The notes: generated from the letters alone by a model not told the origin. Shown: positions 1 to 8,993, counted from the first letter of the stretch. The stretch is DNA of 48,558 nt from an uncultured Prevotella sp. (GCA_934256705.1 CAKQPF010000024.1:1-48558); one strand, 5' to 3'. Numbers and translations: made by a program.

Positions 1-148
1 AATCAGAGGACGATTACTCATTTAGAGCAAGTTGCAGAGCCAAAAACGTGATTTTGAGTTTTTATCGGACAGCAATATTTTGCAATAAATATTTTTCAGC
101 GAATTATAGCCGAAAAGTTGTGAAGATATGTTAAATAGAGGACAAAGA

Positions 149-290
149 GCCCTCCCAGCCCCCCATGAAAGAGCCCTCCCCAACCCCTCCCTGGAGGGGC
201 TTTCTTTAGTTTCGGAATGTCAGCTTGAGACTCAAGCAACCTGTGACTAACCAATCATCCCCCAGGGGGGACAGGAGGGGGGCTCTTGTA
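149..290. repeat. C/G-rich intergenic repeat (REP-like)
   Basis: Two direct copies of an AAAGAGCCCTCCC-type block (from 145 and 168) are followed about 80 nt later by a G-rich block ending GGGGGGCTCTT (276-286), which can pair with AAGAGCCC. Positions 174-191 read CCCTCCCCAACCCCTCCC, so the minus strand carries four G-runs with 1-2 nt loops, a textbook G-quadruplex pattern. Shorter relatives lie at 6290-6329 (a terminator) and 39481-39518. The first 145 bases of the window hold no gene that I can support. Confidence 0.6.
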
Positions 291-380
291 AAAGCATAGA
301 TATTAGGATGTAAAAGCTATGATATTAGGCGGTAAAAGCTATGATATTGGGCGGTAAAAGCTATGACATCAGCATTTACA
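290..380 (+). repeat. 22-bp degenerate repeat array, locus 1
   Basis: Units start at 294, 316, 338 and 360, exactly 22 bp apart. Each reads GCATAG or GCTATG, then an ATATTA-like 6-mer, then a GGCGGT-like 6-mer, then AAAA. The same unit and period recur at 10453-10580 and 31509-31640. There are no spacers, so this is not CRISPR. Function unknown. Confidence 0.85.
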
Positions 381-472
381 TAATGCTACTTTTCCTGCAG
401 CAAATTGAATATAACCATGATGAAGTGCCGTACATTGCAGATAATCTTCACAAGACCAGAGGATAAAAAGAA

Positions 473-513
473 GAAAGTGAAGACCTGTCAATATAGACAT
501 AGCCTTCACTTTC
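473..513 (-). terminator. Terminator of the yfhO-like gene
   Basis: GAAAGTGAAG (473-482) pairs perfectly with CTTCACTTTC (504-513). On the minus strand the hairpin is followed by a T-rich tail (TTCTTTTTAT). It lies about 65 nt past the stop codon of the minus-strand membrane protein gene. Confidence 0.65.
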
Positions 514-579
514 CATTGCTTTTATGATGTTCTCAGATGGAGTCCACAGTTTAATCATGTGGGTTCCACGATTCCATCC

Positions 580-3108
580 CTATTCTTTCACATCGTCGGA
601 AGCCTGCTTTTTCTTCTCGTTGCGCAGCATTATGACGCAGGAAAGGATGATGACAAGCACGATGATGCCAAGAGCCGCGTAAGCGATTGCCTCGGTAGCC
701 TTCACCGAAGTAGGCTTAAATTCAAGCACTACCTTATGCTTTCCGCCCTTGATGTTTATGGCACGGAGCACATAGTTCACTCTGCCTATCTCTACAGGTT
801 CGCCGTCCACCGTGGCAGTCCAGCCCTTATAGTAGATTTCGGAGAACACGAGCACGCCGCCATTCTTTGAACTTACATCATAAGTAAGGGAGTTAGGCTC
901 GTATGAAACGACCTTCGCCATAGATGTGGAGTCCTGGGAATTGCTCTTTCCAAGTACGCTTTCAAACTGCTTGTCAGCCACTGCCACCTTGTGAAGGTTC
1001 TCCTTTCCGAGAGCGTCAATCTCCTGATTGGCATTATCCACATACTTCACTTCATCGACAAACCATGCCTGTCCCTGTGCATAAGGGTTGGTTATAGGTG
1101 TGGTCTGGCCGCCCTGGAGCGGGAAGATGAAGTATTTGGTGTTCAGCATATTGATGACAGGGAAGATGGAGTCGCCATTTACCTTCGTCATATCGCCCTG
1201 CGAACTGATTACAGCATCCATTGTAGCCTGCATTTCAGGCGAGATGTATCTCTCGATAAGTTCCTGATAGCGGCGCAATTTCGCTGCATGATATCCGCCG
1301 ATGCTCTTGTGATAGTAGCTTGTCTCATTCTCATTGAATGTGTTTGAGGCAAAGTTGAGCACGCGATAGTCAAGGTCTTTATCCATCAGGATCTGCTTGT
1401 CGGTGGCAGTCATCTCCTGTTCTGAGTCGCGGATGGTGTTGCTTACGAACATGCCGTCATTGAGATAACGCTTGTTTACCTGCCACATATCCACGAGACA
1501 GAGCAGGGCGAGCACGCCAACCATCAGCGGAGCAGTCATCTTCCTGTATTTGAATGCCATGAGAGCGACGAAACCTATGAGGATGATCATCACGCTTCTC
1601 CAGCAGTCTGCGGTGAATATTGCCACGCGTATTGCCCTCAGATTGGCGAGCAGAGGATTGAGCTGGTCGGCTGGTATCTGCGACAATGCGTGCATCTCGG
1701 CATCACTTACGAACTGGTCGAAGAACAATGTCGGCGCAACAGCGAAAAGAAAAGCCACGCCTCCCGTCAATGCGAGCGAGAGATAGAGGAAATTGAGCTT
1801 AGGGAAACGCTTGCATCTGACGCAGTCCGGATTCTCAATATACTTCTTGAGAGCAAGCATTGCCAGCAAAGGAATGGTAAATTCCGCTATCACGAGGATG
1901 GAAGCCACCGTGCGGAACTTGGCATACATCGGCACATAGTCGATGAAGAAATCGGTCAGTCCCATGAAGTTTCTGCCCCATGAGAGCAGTATCGAGAGGA
2001 TGGTAGCGGCGAGCAGAGCCCACTTTATGCTGCCTTTCACGATGAAAAGTCCGAGCACGAAGAGCATGAGGACGAAGGCTCCGACATACACCGGACCTGA
2101 CGTTCCAGGCTGGTTGCCCCAATATTGTCCCATCTGCTGATAGACCTGTGCATACATCGGGTCTGCCTTTTCCTGTGCCTGTGGGCTGTCTATCATGGTG
2201 ATATTGGATGCTCCGCCCTTGGTATTAGGCACGAGCAGGGTCCACGTCTCGCTGATTCCATAGCTCCACTGCGTGATATAATCACGGTCAAGACCAGTAG
2301 AAGTCTGGTTCGCAGAGTTCTCCTTCACGAGTTCGCTCTTGCCTCGCATCGTCTCTTTCTGGTATTCCCATGTATGGTAAAGGTTGGAGATATTGGCTGC
2401 AATGCCCAATACCGCCCCCAGGGCACACACTGCCGTGGCCTTGGCAAAGTGCACCATGCGCTTCTGCCTGATGGCATCCACGAGGAAACCTATGACGAGG
2501 AAAAGGATGATGAAGAGGTAATAGTACGTCATCTGCACGTGGTTGGCATTGACTTCAAAGACAGAGAATATGCCCGTCACCACCAGTCCTGACAGGTATT
2601 TGCCCCTGTAAGCCAGTAGAATACCGGCTATCATCGGTGGAAGATACGCCAAAGCCATCACCTTCCAGATATGTCCGGCGGCGATGATGATGAAGAAATA
2701 GCTGGAGAAAGCCCACACTATGGCTCCCAAAGCGGCAAGATACCAACGGAAATCGAAGGCGCGCAGCAGGATGTAGAAGCCGAGAAGATAGACGAACACG
2801 TACCATACATTCTCCGGAAGCCAGAGATGGTAGGCCTTCATCACCTTGCCGAGATTGCTCGAACTGCTGTAACTCGGAGCGGACTGATAGGTTGGCATAC
2901 CTGAGAAGAGGGCTCCTGTCCAGCGCGATGTCTCGCCGGTCTTTTCGCGATAGAGACCCGTCTCATGTCCCATACCGCGACTGGCGGCGGAGTCATGACG
3001 GAAGAGGATTCTGCCTTCTGTATCGGCAGGGAAGAAATAGGCAAACGAGATGAAGGCGAAAAGCACTATCATCACGCCGTCTATCCAAAAGCGTTTCAAT
3101 GCATTCAT
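580..3108 (-). CDS. YfhO family polytopic membrane protein
   Basis: An 842-residue integral membrane protein of the YfhO family, predicted to be GT-C-fold, glycosyltransferase-like enzymes that act on lipid-linked substrates at the cytoplasmic membrane. About a dozen hydrophobic segments are visible, for example residues 12-28, 100-118 and 125-147, with the last near the C-terminus (about 808-828) followed by a short charged tail. A long soluble stretch lies before that last helix. The length is usual for Bacteroidota members, where the gene is widespread but its substrate is not established. It is transcribed alone, divergently from tcdA, with a terminator about 65 nt past the stop. The start is the first Met of the frame and is followed directly by a basic residue and a transmembrane helix. 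The family call is firm; the exact reaction is unknown. Confidence 0.85.
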   Translation of the reverse strand: MNALKRFWIDGVMIVLFAFISFAYFFPADTEGRILFRHDSAASRGMGHETGLYREKTGETSRWTGALFSGMPTYQSAPSYSSSSNLGKVMKAYHLWLPENVWYVFVYLLGFYILLRAFDFRWYLAALGAIVWAFSSYFFIIIAAGHIWKVMALAYLPPMIAGILLAYRGKYLSGLVVTGIFSVFEVNANHVQMTYYYLFIILFLVIGFLVDAIRQKRMVHFAKATAVCALGAVLGIAANISNLYHTWEYQKETMRGKSELVKENSANQTSTGLDRDYITQWSYGISETWTLLVPNTKGGASNITMIDSPQAQEKADPMYAQVYQQMGQYWGNQPGTSGPVYVGAFVLMLFVLGLFIVKGSIKWALLAATILSILLSWGRNFMGLTDFFIDYVPMYAKFRTVASILVIAEFTIPLLAMLALKKYIENPDCVRCKRFPKLNFLYLSLALTGGVAFLFAVAPTLFFDQFVSDAEMHALSQIPADQLNPLLANLRAIRVAIFTADCWRSVMIILIGFVALMAFKYRKMTAPLMVGVLALLCLVDMWQVNKRYLNDGMFVSNTIRDSEQEMTATDKQILMDKDLDYRVLNFASNTFNENETSYYHKSIGGYHAAKLRRYQELIERYISPEMQATMDAVISSQGDMTKVNGDSIFPVINMLNTKYFIFPLQGGQTTPITNPYAQGQAWFVDEVKYVDNANQEIDALGKENLHKVAVADKQFESVLGKSNSQDSTSMAKVVSYEPNSLTYDVSSKNGGVLVFSEIYYKGWTATVDGEPVEIGRVNYVLRAINIKGGKHKVVLEFKPTSVKATEAIAYAALGIIVLVIILSCVIMLRNEKKKQASDDVKE

Positions 3109-3136
3109 TATATAATAGTTTACGGTTTTTCCCGTG

Positions 3137-3144
3137 CAAAGTTA
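3137..3144 (-). promoter_or_regulatory. Bacteroidetes -7 box for the yfhO-like gene
   Basis: CAAAGTTA on the plus strand reads TAACTTTG on the minus strand, matching TAnnTTTG, 28 nt before the start codon. No clear TTG is seen at the -33 position. Confidence 0.5.
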
Positions 3145-3228
3145 CTAATAAGAATTCAGAAACGGGCATATTACTATGTGAAAATATCATTTTCTACAGT
3201 TTATTTTCATAATGAAACGACTTGTTTC

Positions 3229-3259
3229 TTGTTCGTTCGGATGTTTTTTCGTACTTTTG
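3229..3259 (+). promoter_or_regulatory. Promoter of tcdA
   Basis: TTG at 3229-3231 and TACTTTTG at 3252-3259 are separated by 20 nt, the usual Bacteroidetes -33/-7 geometry. The predicted start of transcription near 3263 gives a leader of roughly 38 nt. Confidence 0.7.
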
Positions 3260-3300
3260 CACCGCAAAATCGAGAACAGGTGGCAAAGTGCACCTGCGAA

Positions 3301-4149
3301 ATGAACATGGAAGATATGCAGGATTTGAATAACTCTGAACTGGAAAAAGGATTGCTCCGTCGCTCTTCTCTCTTGCTTGGTGCGGACAATATGGATCGCC
3401 TCGGCAAGGCAAAAGTGATACTGTTCGGCATAGGCGGTGTCGGTTCCTGGTGTGCGGAAAGCCTTGTCCGCTCCGGATTAAGGCACCTTACCATAGTGGA
3501 TGCCGACTGTGTCTGCATCACGAACTGCAACCGCCAGCTCATGGCAACGGTCAAGACGATAGGCGAGCCCAAGGTGGAAGCCCTCCGGTCACGCCTCCTC
3601 GACATCAATCCCAATGCGGAAATCACTGCCATCCAGCGGCTTTACTCCAAAGAGACGGCTGACGAATTCCATCTGGAGGAATATGATTTCGTCATTGATG
3701 CCATCGATTCGCTGAAAGATAAGACCAATCTCATCCTCCATGCCACAAGCATTCCTACCGTGACACTGTTCTCTTCGATGGGCGCAGCCTTGCGTATAGA
3801 CCCTACAAGGGTGAAGGTGGCTGAATTCTGGAAGGTAAGAAACGACCCTCTCGGTGCGGCTTTGCGCAAGAAACTGAAGCGTGCCAAGACCATTCCGCAG
3901 CAGAAATTCCAGTGCGTATATAGCGACGAACTGCCTCTCGACAACCTCGGTACCGACCTGGAGATGCCTGATTCCAGCTATGATCCACGCCTGAAAGAGC
4001 AGTCCACGCTGATAAAGAAGGCGCAGACGAATGGTTCGCTCAGCCATATCACGGGCATATTCGGCTTTACTCTGGCAGGACTGGTGATGCAGAAGATAAC
4101 ATCATTCGCCGTCTCTGCCGACGAGGAAGAACGTGACAGCGAAGGATAG
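3301..4149 (+). CDS. tcdA: tRNA threonylcarbamoyladenosine dehydratase
   Basis: A ThiF/E1-like ATP-dependent enzyme that cyclises N6-threonylcarbamoyladenosine at tRNA position 37 to ct6A. The nucleotide-binding glycine motif GIGGVGSW lies at residues 43-50, followed by a Rossmann segment with DAD and a conserved NCNRQL stretch. The total of 282 residues suits the TcdA/CsdL family. I chose ATG 3301, downstream of the promoter; the open frame reaches back to 2965 but that part overlaps the divergent yfhO gene. ATG 3307 is also possible. It works on the product of the t6A pathway, to which tsaE at 25.1 kb belongs. A generic ThiF-family adenylyltransferase is the alternative name. Confidence 0.9.
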   Translation: MNMEDMQDLNNSELEKGLLRRSSLLLGADNMDRLGKAKVILFGIGGVGSWCAESLVRSGLRHLTIVDADCVCITNCNRQLMATVKTIGEPKVEALRSRLLDINPNAEITAIQRLYSKETADEFHLEEYDFVIDAIDSLKDKTNLILHATSIPTVTLFSSMGAALRIDPTRVKVAEFWKVRNDPLGAALRKKLKRAKTIPQQKFQCVYSDELPLDNLGTDLEMPDSSYDPRLKEQSTLIKKAQTNGSLSHITGIFGFTLAGLVMQKITSFAVSADEEERDSEG

Positions 4150-4192
4150 ACCGCCTTTCAGTCCGTCTCTTAGAACCAATAAAAGCAAGAAA

Positions 4193-4211
4193 TGCGACGC
4201 CAGATGTCGCA
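4193..4211 (+). other. Short hairpin in the leader of the TonB receptor
   Basis: TGCGAC (4193-4198) and GTCGCA (4206-4211) form a perfect 6-bp stem with a 7-nt loop, 39 nt before the receptor start codon. It is not followed by a T-run. I see no cobalamin riboswitch features here. Confidence 0.4.
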
Positions 4212-4250
4212 CATATTTATATTTCATCTTAATAACAACAAAAACAGACA

Positions 4251-6284
4251 ATGCAGAAAAACAATTTCTGTGAGCAGAAGTCTTTCCGTTTCAAGCACTT
4301 CTCACGCAAGGGTTACGCCTTGTTTGCGTGCATGGGACGTGAAGTTCTCATCGGCACTCTCAGCGTTGCTACTCTCTCTCACGCTAAGGCAGAGAGCTTA
4401 AGCATCCGTCCTGAGGTGGCAAAGGACACTCTTTCTCGCTCAGAATTGCGACTCGATGAGGTGGTAGTGACCGGCTCTCGTGCTCCGCTGACTCTCCAGG
4501 AGTCTGCCAAGATTGTTTCTGTCATCACCCGTGACGACATTCATCGTGCGGCGGCAGAGAGTATCAATGACATTTTAAAGTTAGCTACCGGCGTGGATGT
4601 CCGTCAGCGCGGTGGCTTTGGTGTACAGACGGACATTTCCGTTCGCGGAGGAAACTTTGACCAGATTACCATTTTATTGAATGGTGTCAACATTTCCTCA
4701 CCTCATACCGGCCATCTTTCAGCAGATTTTCCAGTTTCTCCGGAGGACATAGAGCGCATCGAAGTGCTTGAAGGCCCTGCGGCAAGAGTGTATGGCACCT
4801 CCGCTTTCAATGGCGTAATAAATATTGTTACACGTCAGACTGGCAACGGAGCGCAGATGCATCTCGTAGGAGGACAGTATGGATATGCTGGTGGTAATGC
4901 CTCTGTAGACGCCACTTTTGGCACATTCCATTCACAATTATCTGGTGGATATACCCGTTGTGACGGTGCTACGCCAAACAGCGACTTCTCTTCCACCCGC
5001 CTTTTCTATCAGGGCAACGCCACTATCGGCAGCAATGTGAAGGTGAACGGACAGGTTGGTTACAGTTATAAACCTTACGCAGCAAATACTTTCTACGGTG
5101 CTTCAAGCACAGATCAGTGGGAAAGCAATGAGAGATGGATGGCTGCTGTGGGTGCTGACATCCAGTTGGGTCGCATTCATCTTTCCCCTCAACTCTATCT
5201 GAATCGCTGGTATGACCATTATCAGTGGCATAAAGACAATCCTGCTGGAGAGAATTTCCACAAAGTGGAATCCAAAGGTGCCTCTCTTAACGCATGGATG
5301 GAGAGTCTTTTGGGCAGAACTTCCCTCGGCTTTGAGGTGAGGGATGAGCGCATCCGCAGTACGAAACTCGGCAAACTGCTCCCTGAAGACGAATGGCAGA
5401 CCACGGGAGGACATGATGGTCAGGATGACGTATTATATAAATACCGTGACCAGCGCGCCAATGTGTCCGCTTTCCTGGAGCATGACGTGCTGCTGAAACA
5501 ATGGACCGTCTCCCTCGGACTTATGGCAAACCTCAATGACGGCCTTGACACCAAATGGCGATTCTATCCTGGTATCGACGTAAGTTACCGTCCTACAGAG
5601 GCTTGGAAGTTCTTCGTATCATGGAATATGGGACTCCGAATGCCTACTTTCACCGACCTTTACTACAGCGGTGCAAACATAGAAGGCAACTCAGAACTGA
5701 AACCTGAGAAGACTACAGACTATCAGATTGGCGGAAGATACACCACTCGCGGCTTCATTGCCGAAGTGCAGGGATTCTACAGCCACAAGAAGAATATGAT
5801 AGACTGGGTGACTTACAATGATGCTAACAAGGTCTCTGACGGCATTTTCCACTCTGTAAACTTCCAGATGGACAATAAAGGAGCGGAAATAAACCTTCAG
5901 ATGCTGCCTCGCCAACTGTGGGGTGATAATGCTCTTGTAAGGAAAATCGGCGTGCAATACAGTTATATATATGAGGAATCAGACTATGACGTGGATGTAA
6001 TCATGAGCAAATATGCTATGGATTACCTTCGTCACAAGGTGATAGTCTCTGCCGACAGCAAGATATGGAAGAACCTGAACCTCAGTCTTTCATGGCGCTG
6101 GCAGGACAGAGAGGGCAAGAACAATCCAGCTTATGCCTTGCTCGACGGCCGTCTCTCATGGGACACCGCGAAATGGTCTGCCTACATCGACGGTTCAAAT
6201 ATCTTCGACAAGAAGTATTATGACTATGTGAGCATCCCTCAGCCTGGCAGCTGGTTCAGGTTTGGAGTAAGGTTATCACTGTAA
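4251..6284 (+). CDS. TonB-dependent outer-membrane receptor, BtuB-like
   Basis: A 677-residue TonB-dependent receptor for import of a scarce ligand across the outer membrane. The N-terminus has a basic stretch, a hydrophobic segment (GTLSVATLSHAKA, about residues 35-47) and then a TonB-box-like DEVVVTGSR (about 69-77). The plug domain follows, with the conserved IRxGGNFDQITILLNG and IERIEVLEGPAARVYG segments, then the beta-barrel ending in a terminal aromatic-rich strand (WFRFGVRLSL). It lacks the N-terminal carboxypeptidase-like domain of SusC proteins, so it is more like BtuB/CirA receptors. The unusual, long N-terminal leader resembles that of Bacteroidota receptors I associate with cobalamin loci, but nothing nearby confirms the ligand and no riboswitch is visible. 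A strong terminator follows. Confidence 0.8.
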   Translation: MQKNNFCEQKSFRFKHFSRKGYALFACMGREVLIGTLSVATLSHAKAESLSIRPEVAKDTLSRSELRLDEVVVTGSRAPLTLQESAKIVSVITRDDIHRAAAESINDILKLATGVDVRQRGGFGVQTDISVRGGNFDQITILLNGVNISSPHTGHLSADFPVSPEDIERIEVLEGPAARVYGTSAFNGVINIVTRQTGNGAQMHLVGGQYGYAGGNASVDATFGTFHSQLSGGYTRCDGATPNSDFSSTRLFYQGNATIGSNVKVNGQVGYSYKPYAANTFYGASSTDQWESNERWMAAVGADIQLGRIHLSPQLYLNRWYDHYQWHKDNPAGENFHKVESKGASLNAWMESLLGRTSLGFEVRDERIRSTKLGKLLPEDEWQTTGGHDGQDDVLYKYRDQRANVSAFLEHDVLLKQWTVSLGLMANLNDGLDTKWRFYPGIDVSYRPTEAWKFFVSWNMGLRMPTFTDLYYSGANIEGNSELKPEKTTDYQIGGRYTTRGFIAEVQGFYSHKKNMIDWVTYNDANKVSDGIFHSVNFQMDNKGAEINLQMLPRQLWGDNALVRKIGVQYSYIYEESDYDVDVIMSKYAMDYLRHKVIVSADSKIWKNLNLSLSWRWQDREGKNNPAYALLDGRLSWDTAKWSAYIDGSNIFDKKYYDYVSIPQPGSWFRFGVRLSL

Positions 6285-6289
6285 AGGAG

Positions 6290-6339
6290 ACCCCCTCTTG
6301 TCCCACTGTGAGGGGGGACAAGAGGGGGTATTCTTTTTT
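6290..6339 (+). terminator. Strong hairpin terminator after the TonB receptor
   Basis: ACCCCCTCTTGTCCC (6290-6304) pairs perfectly over 15 bp with its complement at 6315-6329, followed by ATTCTTTTTTC. It lies 5 nt past the receptor stop and between convergent genes. The C/G-rich stem belongs to the same sequence family as the repeats at 149-290 and 39481-39518. Confidence 0.85.
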
Positions 6340-6353
6340 CTTTATCCTCTCTT

Positions 6354-7205
6354 TTACTTGACCAGCACCACAAGATACTTGCTTGTGCTCCAGAATACCT
6401 GCGGATTCGTGATGCGGAGGACGTACTGCTTGTTGTTGTCCTGAGTCAGTGTATAACTGCTGGCAGGGTGTGCAGTGAGCATCTTGGCATCCTTGGAGTA
6501 GAGCTTTATCTCCTTATCCACACGGATATCTATCTTGGTAAAGTAGTTCTTGTTGAAGTTGGACTGCAGCACTTTACCTTTATTATATATGTTCTGGCCC
6601 TGCAGTTCCTTCTTTGTTCCGAAGACATACCATGCAGTGTTTATCTGCTTGTCCTGTGCACTGATGGTCTCGCTCTTGCTGGCAGACTCATCCTTGAGCG
6701 TGGTCACGTCGGTATTGAGGTTTGCCACCTCATTGTCGAGCTCCACGATGCGTATGTCCTTCGCCTGCAATTCAGCGCGGAGCTGCTGCAGCTGCGCGTC
6801 TTTCTCCTGCAGCTGCGCTGCAAACGACTCGATGGCAGCCTTCAACTGATCTCCTCTCACATTGCTTTCACGCACCTGCTTGCGCAGTTTTGCTATGAGT
6901 TCACGGTTGTGCTGCATAGCCTGCGATATGGTACGTATGTTCTGGCGTATCTGTTCCGCCTTGTTGGTGGATTCACCATCCTTGATGACAGCGACCTTAC
7001 CCTCTGCCGCACTGATAAGTCTGAAGCCCTCCTGGATTTCATTCAGTGTGCCCATCATATCATTTATCTCACGGTCCTTTGAGTCGATAATCTGCTGGAG
7101 AGAGTCACGTTGGGCAACGATTTGTGATGCCGGCACTACATCTTTCTTTTCCTGACAAGCCACGACAGCGGACGCGCACAGGATGATTGCAAATAATTTC
7201 TTCAT
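6354..7205 (-). CDS. Coiled-coil lipoprotein of unknown function
   Basis: A 283-residue predicted lipoprotein. The signal peptide ends in a lipobox-like AVVAC with Cys17. Residues about 30-190 are a long heptad-rich coiled coil, with runs of Leu, Gln, Lys and Glu (for example LQEKDAQLQQLRAELQAKD). A C-terminal globular part of about 90 residues contains the motif TAWYVFGTKKEL. I recognise this as a type of conserved Bacteroidota lipoprotein without a known role. It is the second gene of a two-gene operon with rsmI, which starts upstream and ends 17 nt before this gene. Export and lipidation are inferred from the N-terminus only. Confidence 0.75.
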   Translation of the reverse strand: MKKLFAIILCASAVVACQEKKDVVPASQIVAQRDSLQQIIDSKDREINDMMGTLNEIQEGFRLISAAEGKVAVIKDGESTNKAEQIRQNIRTISQAMQHNRELIAKLRKQVRESNVRGDQLKAAIESFAAQLQEKDAQLQQLRAELQAKDIRIVELDNEVANLNTDVTTLKDESASKSETISAQDKQINTAWYVFGTKKELQGQNIYNKGKVLQSNFNKNYFTKIDIRVDKEIKLYSKDAKMLTAHPASSYTLTQDNNKQYVLRITNPQVFWSTSKYLVVLVK

Positions 7206-7222
7206 ATTATTCAGAGTTTAAG

Positions 7223-7975
7223 TTATTCTTCCTTATTCTGAAAGCGGGCGGCTTTACGCTCTGCTTTGCGCTCCGCCTTGCGTCTTTCTTTCAAGATATC
7301 TTCGTCAGCGCCCTGCAATATCATCACTATCTCGCCTTTAGGCTCCGTTTCGCGGAAATGGTCAGCCACCTCCTTGAGCGTGCCTCTGACGCTTTCCTCG
7401 TGTATCTTTGATATTTCGCGGCAGACGCTGACCTGCCTTTCCTCGCCGAAAACCTCGGCAAACTGCTCCAGAGTCTTGAGCAGACGGCGCGGTGACTCAT
7501 AGAATATCATCGTGCGCACCTCTTCCTTCAGCTCTTCGAGACGGGTCTGTCGTCCCTTCTTCTGCGGGAGGAAGCCCTCGAAGCAGAATCTGTCGCAAGG
7601 CAATCCACTGGAAACGAGCGCCGGAGTGAACGCTGTGGCTCCCGGAAGTGTCTGCACCGTGATACCTGCAGCCACGGCTTCTCTGACGAGATAGAAACCA
7701 GGATCGCTGATACCAGGCGTTCCAGCATCAGTGATAAGGCAAATGGTCTGCCCTGCCTTAAGCCTTTCCACGACGCCATTGCTCGTGCCGTGCTCATTGA
7801 ATTTATGGTGTGCCATAAGCTTCTTGCCCTCTATCTCGAAGTGCTTGAGCAGGATTCCCGATGTGCGTGTGTCCTCGCAGAGTATCACGTCAGCCTCTTT
7901 CAGCAGACGTATAGCGCGCATTGTCATGTCCTCCATATTGCCTACCGGCGTAGGGACGAGATATAATATTCCCAT
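7223..7975 (-). CDS. rsmI: 16S rRNA 2'-O-ribose C1402 methyltransferase
   Basis: RsmI uses S-adenosylmethionine to methylate the ribose of C1402 in the decoding centre of 16S rRNA. The protein has 250 residues. The N-terminal LYLVPTPVGNMEDMTMRA and CEDTRTSG segments, the central TDAGTPGISDPG motif and LPGATAFTPALVSSGLP are hallmarks of this tetrapyrrole-methylase-fold family. The C-terminus is rich in Arg and Lys (RKAERKAERKAARFQ), slightly longer than in the compact members. A -33/-7 promoter lies about 130 nt upstream, so the mRNA has a long leader containing two copies of TTTTGACCACC. The coiled-coil lipoprotein gene follows. Confidence 0.95.
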   Translation of the reverse strand: MGILYLVPTPVGNMEDMTMRAIRLLKEADVILCEDTRTSGILLKHFEIEGKKLMAHHKFNEHGTSNGVVERLKAGQTICLITDAGTPGISDPGFYLVREAVAAGITVQTLPGATAFTPALVSSGLPCDRFCFEGFLPQKKGRQTRLEELKEEVRTMIFYESPRRLLKTLEQFAEVFGEERQVSVCREISKIHEESVRGTLKEVADHFRETEPKGEIVMILQGADEDILKERRKAERKAERKAARFQNKEE

Positions 7976-8034
7976 TTATTCTTCTGTCTGTTATAGGAAA
8001 AGACGGTTCTTGTATGTATTAAAATCTTAAATCG

Positions 8035-8066
8035 GGTGGTCAAAACCATGAAGCAGGTGGTCAAAA
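8035..8066 (-). repeat. Tandem TTTTGACCACC motifs in the rsmI leader
   Basis: On the plus strand GGTGGTCAAAA occurs at 8035-8045 and 8056-8066, 21 nt apart; in the rsmI mRNA it reads TTTTGACCACC. The same 11-mer lies in the cca leader (12110-12120) and in both arms of the terminator at 36184-36221. Confidence 0.7.
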
Positions 8067-8106
8067 TCATTGTAATAATTATTGCCCCATCTGCTTATTA
8101 CCCATG

Positions 8107-8137
8107 CAAAGTTAATGGAAAAAATAACAAATCACAA
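8107..8137 (-). promoter_or_regulatory. Promoter of rsmI and the lipoprotein gene
   Basis: On the minus strand TTG at 8137-8135 and TAACTTTG at 8114-8107 are separated by 20 nt. It is back to back with the tdk promoter, whose -33 box begins 18 nt further right. Confidence 0.65.
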
Positions 8138-8154
8138 AAAACGCCCTTGTTTCT

Positions 8155-8184
8155 TTGCTTTTTTAAAAGTATTTAGTACTTTTG
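8155..8184 (+). promoter_or_regulatory. Promoter of tdk
   Basis: TTG at 8155-8157 and TACTTTTG at 8177-8184, 19 nt apart. The predicted transcription start near 8188 makes the upstream ATG at 8198 an unlikely start and supports ATG 8252. Confidence 0.7.
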
Positions 8185-8251
8185 CAAGTAATATGCAATG
8201 AAAACCATTGTGCAGCGAAACCTAAAGAGACAAATACATACATATTATAAC

Positions 8252-8854
8252 ATGATAGATTATATCACAGGGGAGACCCACCGTCCGGGAAGAATCGAGG
8301 TGGTGTGCGGCTCCATGTTCTCGGGCAAGACCGAGGAACTCATCCGCAGAATGAAGCGTGCCAAGTTCGCCCGCCAGCGTCTGATCATATTCAAGCCCGT
8401 CATTGACACCCGCTATTCCGCCGAGGACGTGGTGAGCCATGACCGCAATGCCATCACTTCAGTCCCGGTAAAGACCTCCAAAGAGATACTGGAGCATTCC
8501 AATGATGTGGACGTGGTGGGCATCGACGAAGCGCAGTTCTTCGACGATGGCATAATAGAGGTCTGCAACACTCTTGCCAATCGCGGCGTGCGCGTCATCA
8601 TAGCCGGTCTCGACATGGACTACAAGAGCAAGCCTTTCGGACCTATGCCCCAGCTGCTTGCCATCGCCGACGACGTGCTGAAGGTCCATGCCATCTGCAT
8701 GCACTGTGGCAACCACGCCTATGTCAGCCACCGCAAGGTGGATGTGGACGGCCAGGTGATGCTGGGAGAAAAGACGGAATACGAGCCTCTCTGCCGTGAA
8801 TGCTACAAGAAGGAGATGGCACGCACCCAGGGATATGTCTCCAAACTGTTTTAG
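8252..8854 (+). CDS. tdk: Thymidine kinase (type II)
   Basis: Phosphorylates thymidine to dTMP with ATP in the salvage pathway. The 200-residue protein has a P-loop GSMFSGKT at residues 20-27, the Walker B-like VVGIDEAQFFD, and a zinc-binding part with two Cys pairs (CMHC and CREC) that brackets the lasso region. This is the short, tetrameric TK1-like class. I use ATG 8252; the frame also has an ATG at 8198, but it is about 10 nt from the predicted transcript start and would add a basic extension absent from the family. The gene is monocistronic and followed by an AT-rich inverted repeat. Confidence 0.95.
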   Translation: MIDYITGETHRPGRIEVVCGSMFSGKTEELIRRMKRAKFARQRLIIFKPVIDTRYSAEDVVSHDRNAITSVPVKTSKEILEHSNDVDVVGIDEAQFFDDGIIEVCNTLANRGVRVIIAGLDMDYKSKPFGPMPQLLAIADDVLKVHAICMHCGNHAYVSHRKVDVDGQVMLGEKTEYEPLCRECYKKEMARTQGYVSKLF

Positions 8855-8862
8855 CGGTCGGA

Positions 8863-8993
8863 ATAAAATATCAATAAATAAAAACAAACAAAAACAACAG
8901 GACTGCATCGTGACAAACAAGTCCATGGGCACCCGGTTCCATGTTCTAATGTCATTTCATATCATTTTGTATTTTTATCTATTGATATTTTAT
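8863..8993 (+). repeat. AT-rich inverted repeat, copy 1
   Basis: The arm at 8863-8888 (containing AAAATATCAATAAATAAAAA) is complementary to the arm at 8965-8993 (containing TTTTTATCTATTGATATTTT). About 76 nt lie between. A related inverted repeat is at 37561-37624. In both cases the right arm ends 42-43 nt before the next start codon (here the AI-2E permease). Confidence 0.65.

Noticed and set aside
290..380. CRISPR array
   Set aside because: The 22-bp units are contiguous, degenerate and without spacers, and no cas gene is present.
4150..4250. Cobalamin riboswitch before the BtuB-like receptor
   Set aside because: The gap is only 101 nt and lacks the conserved B12-box type sequence; only a 6-bp hairpin is visible.
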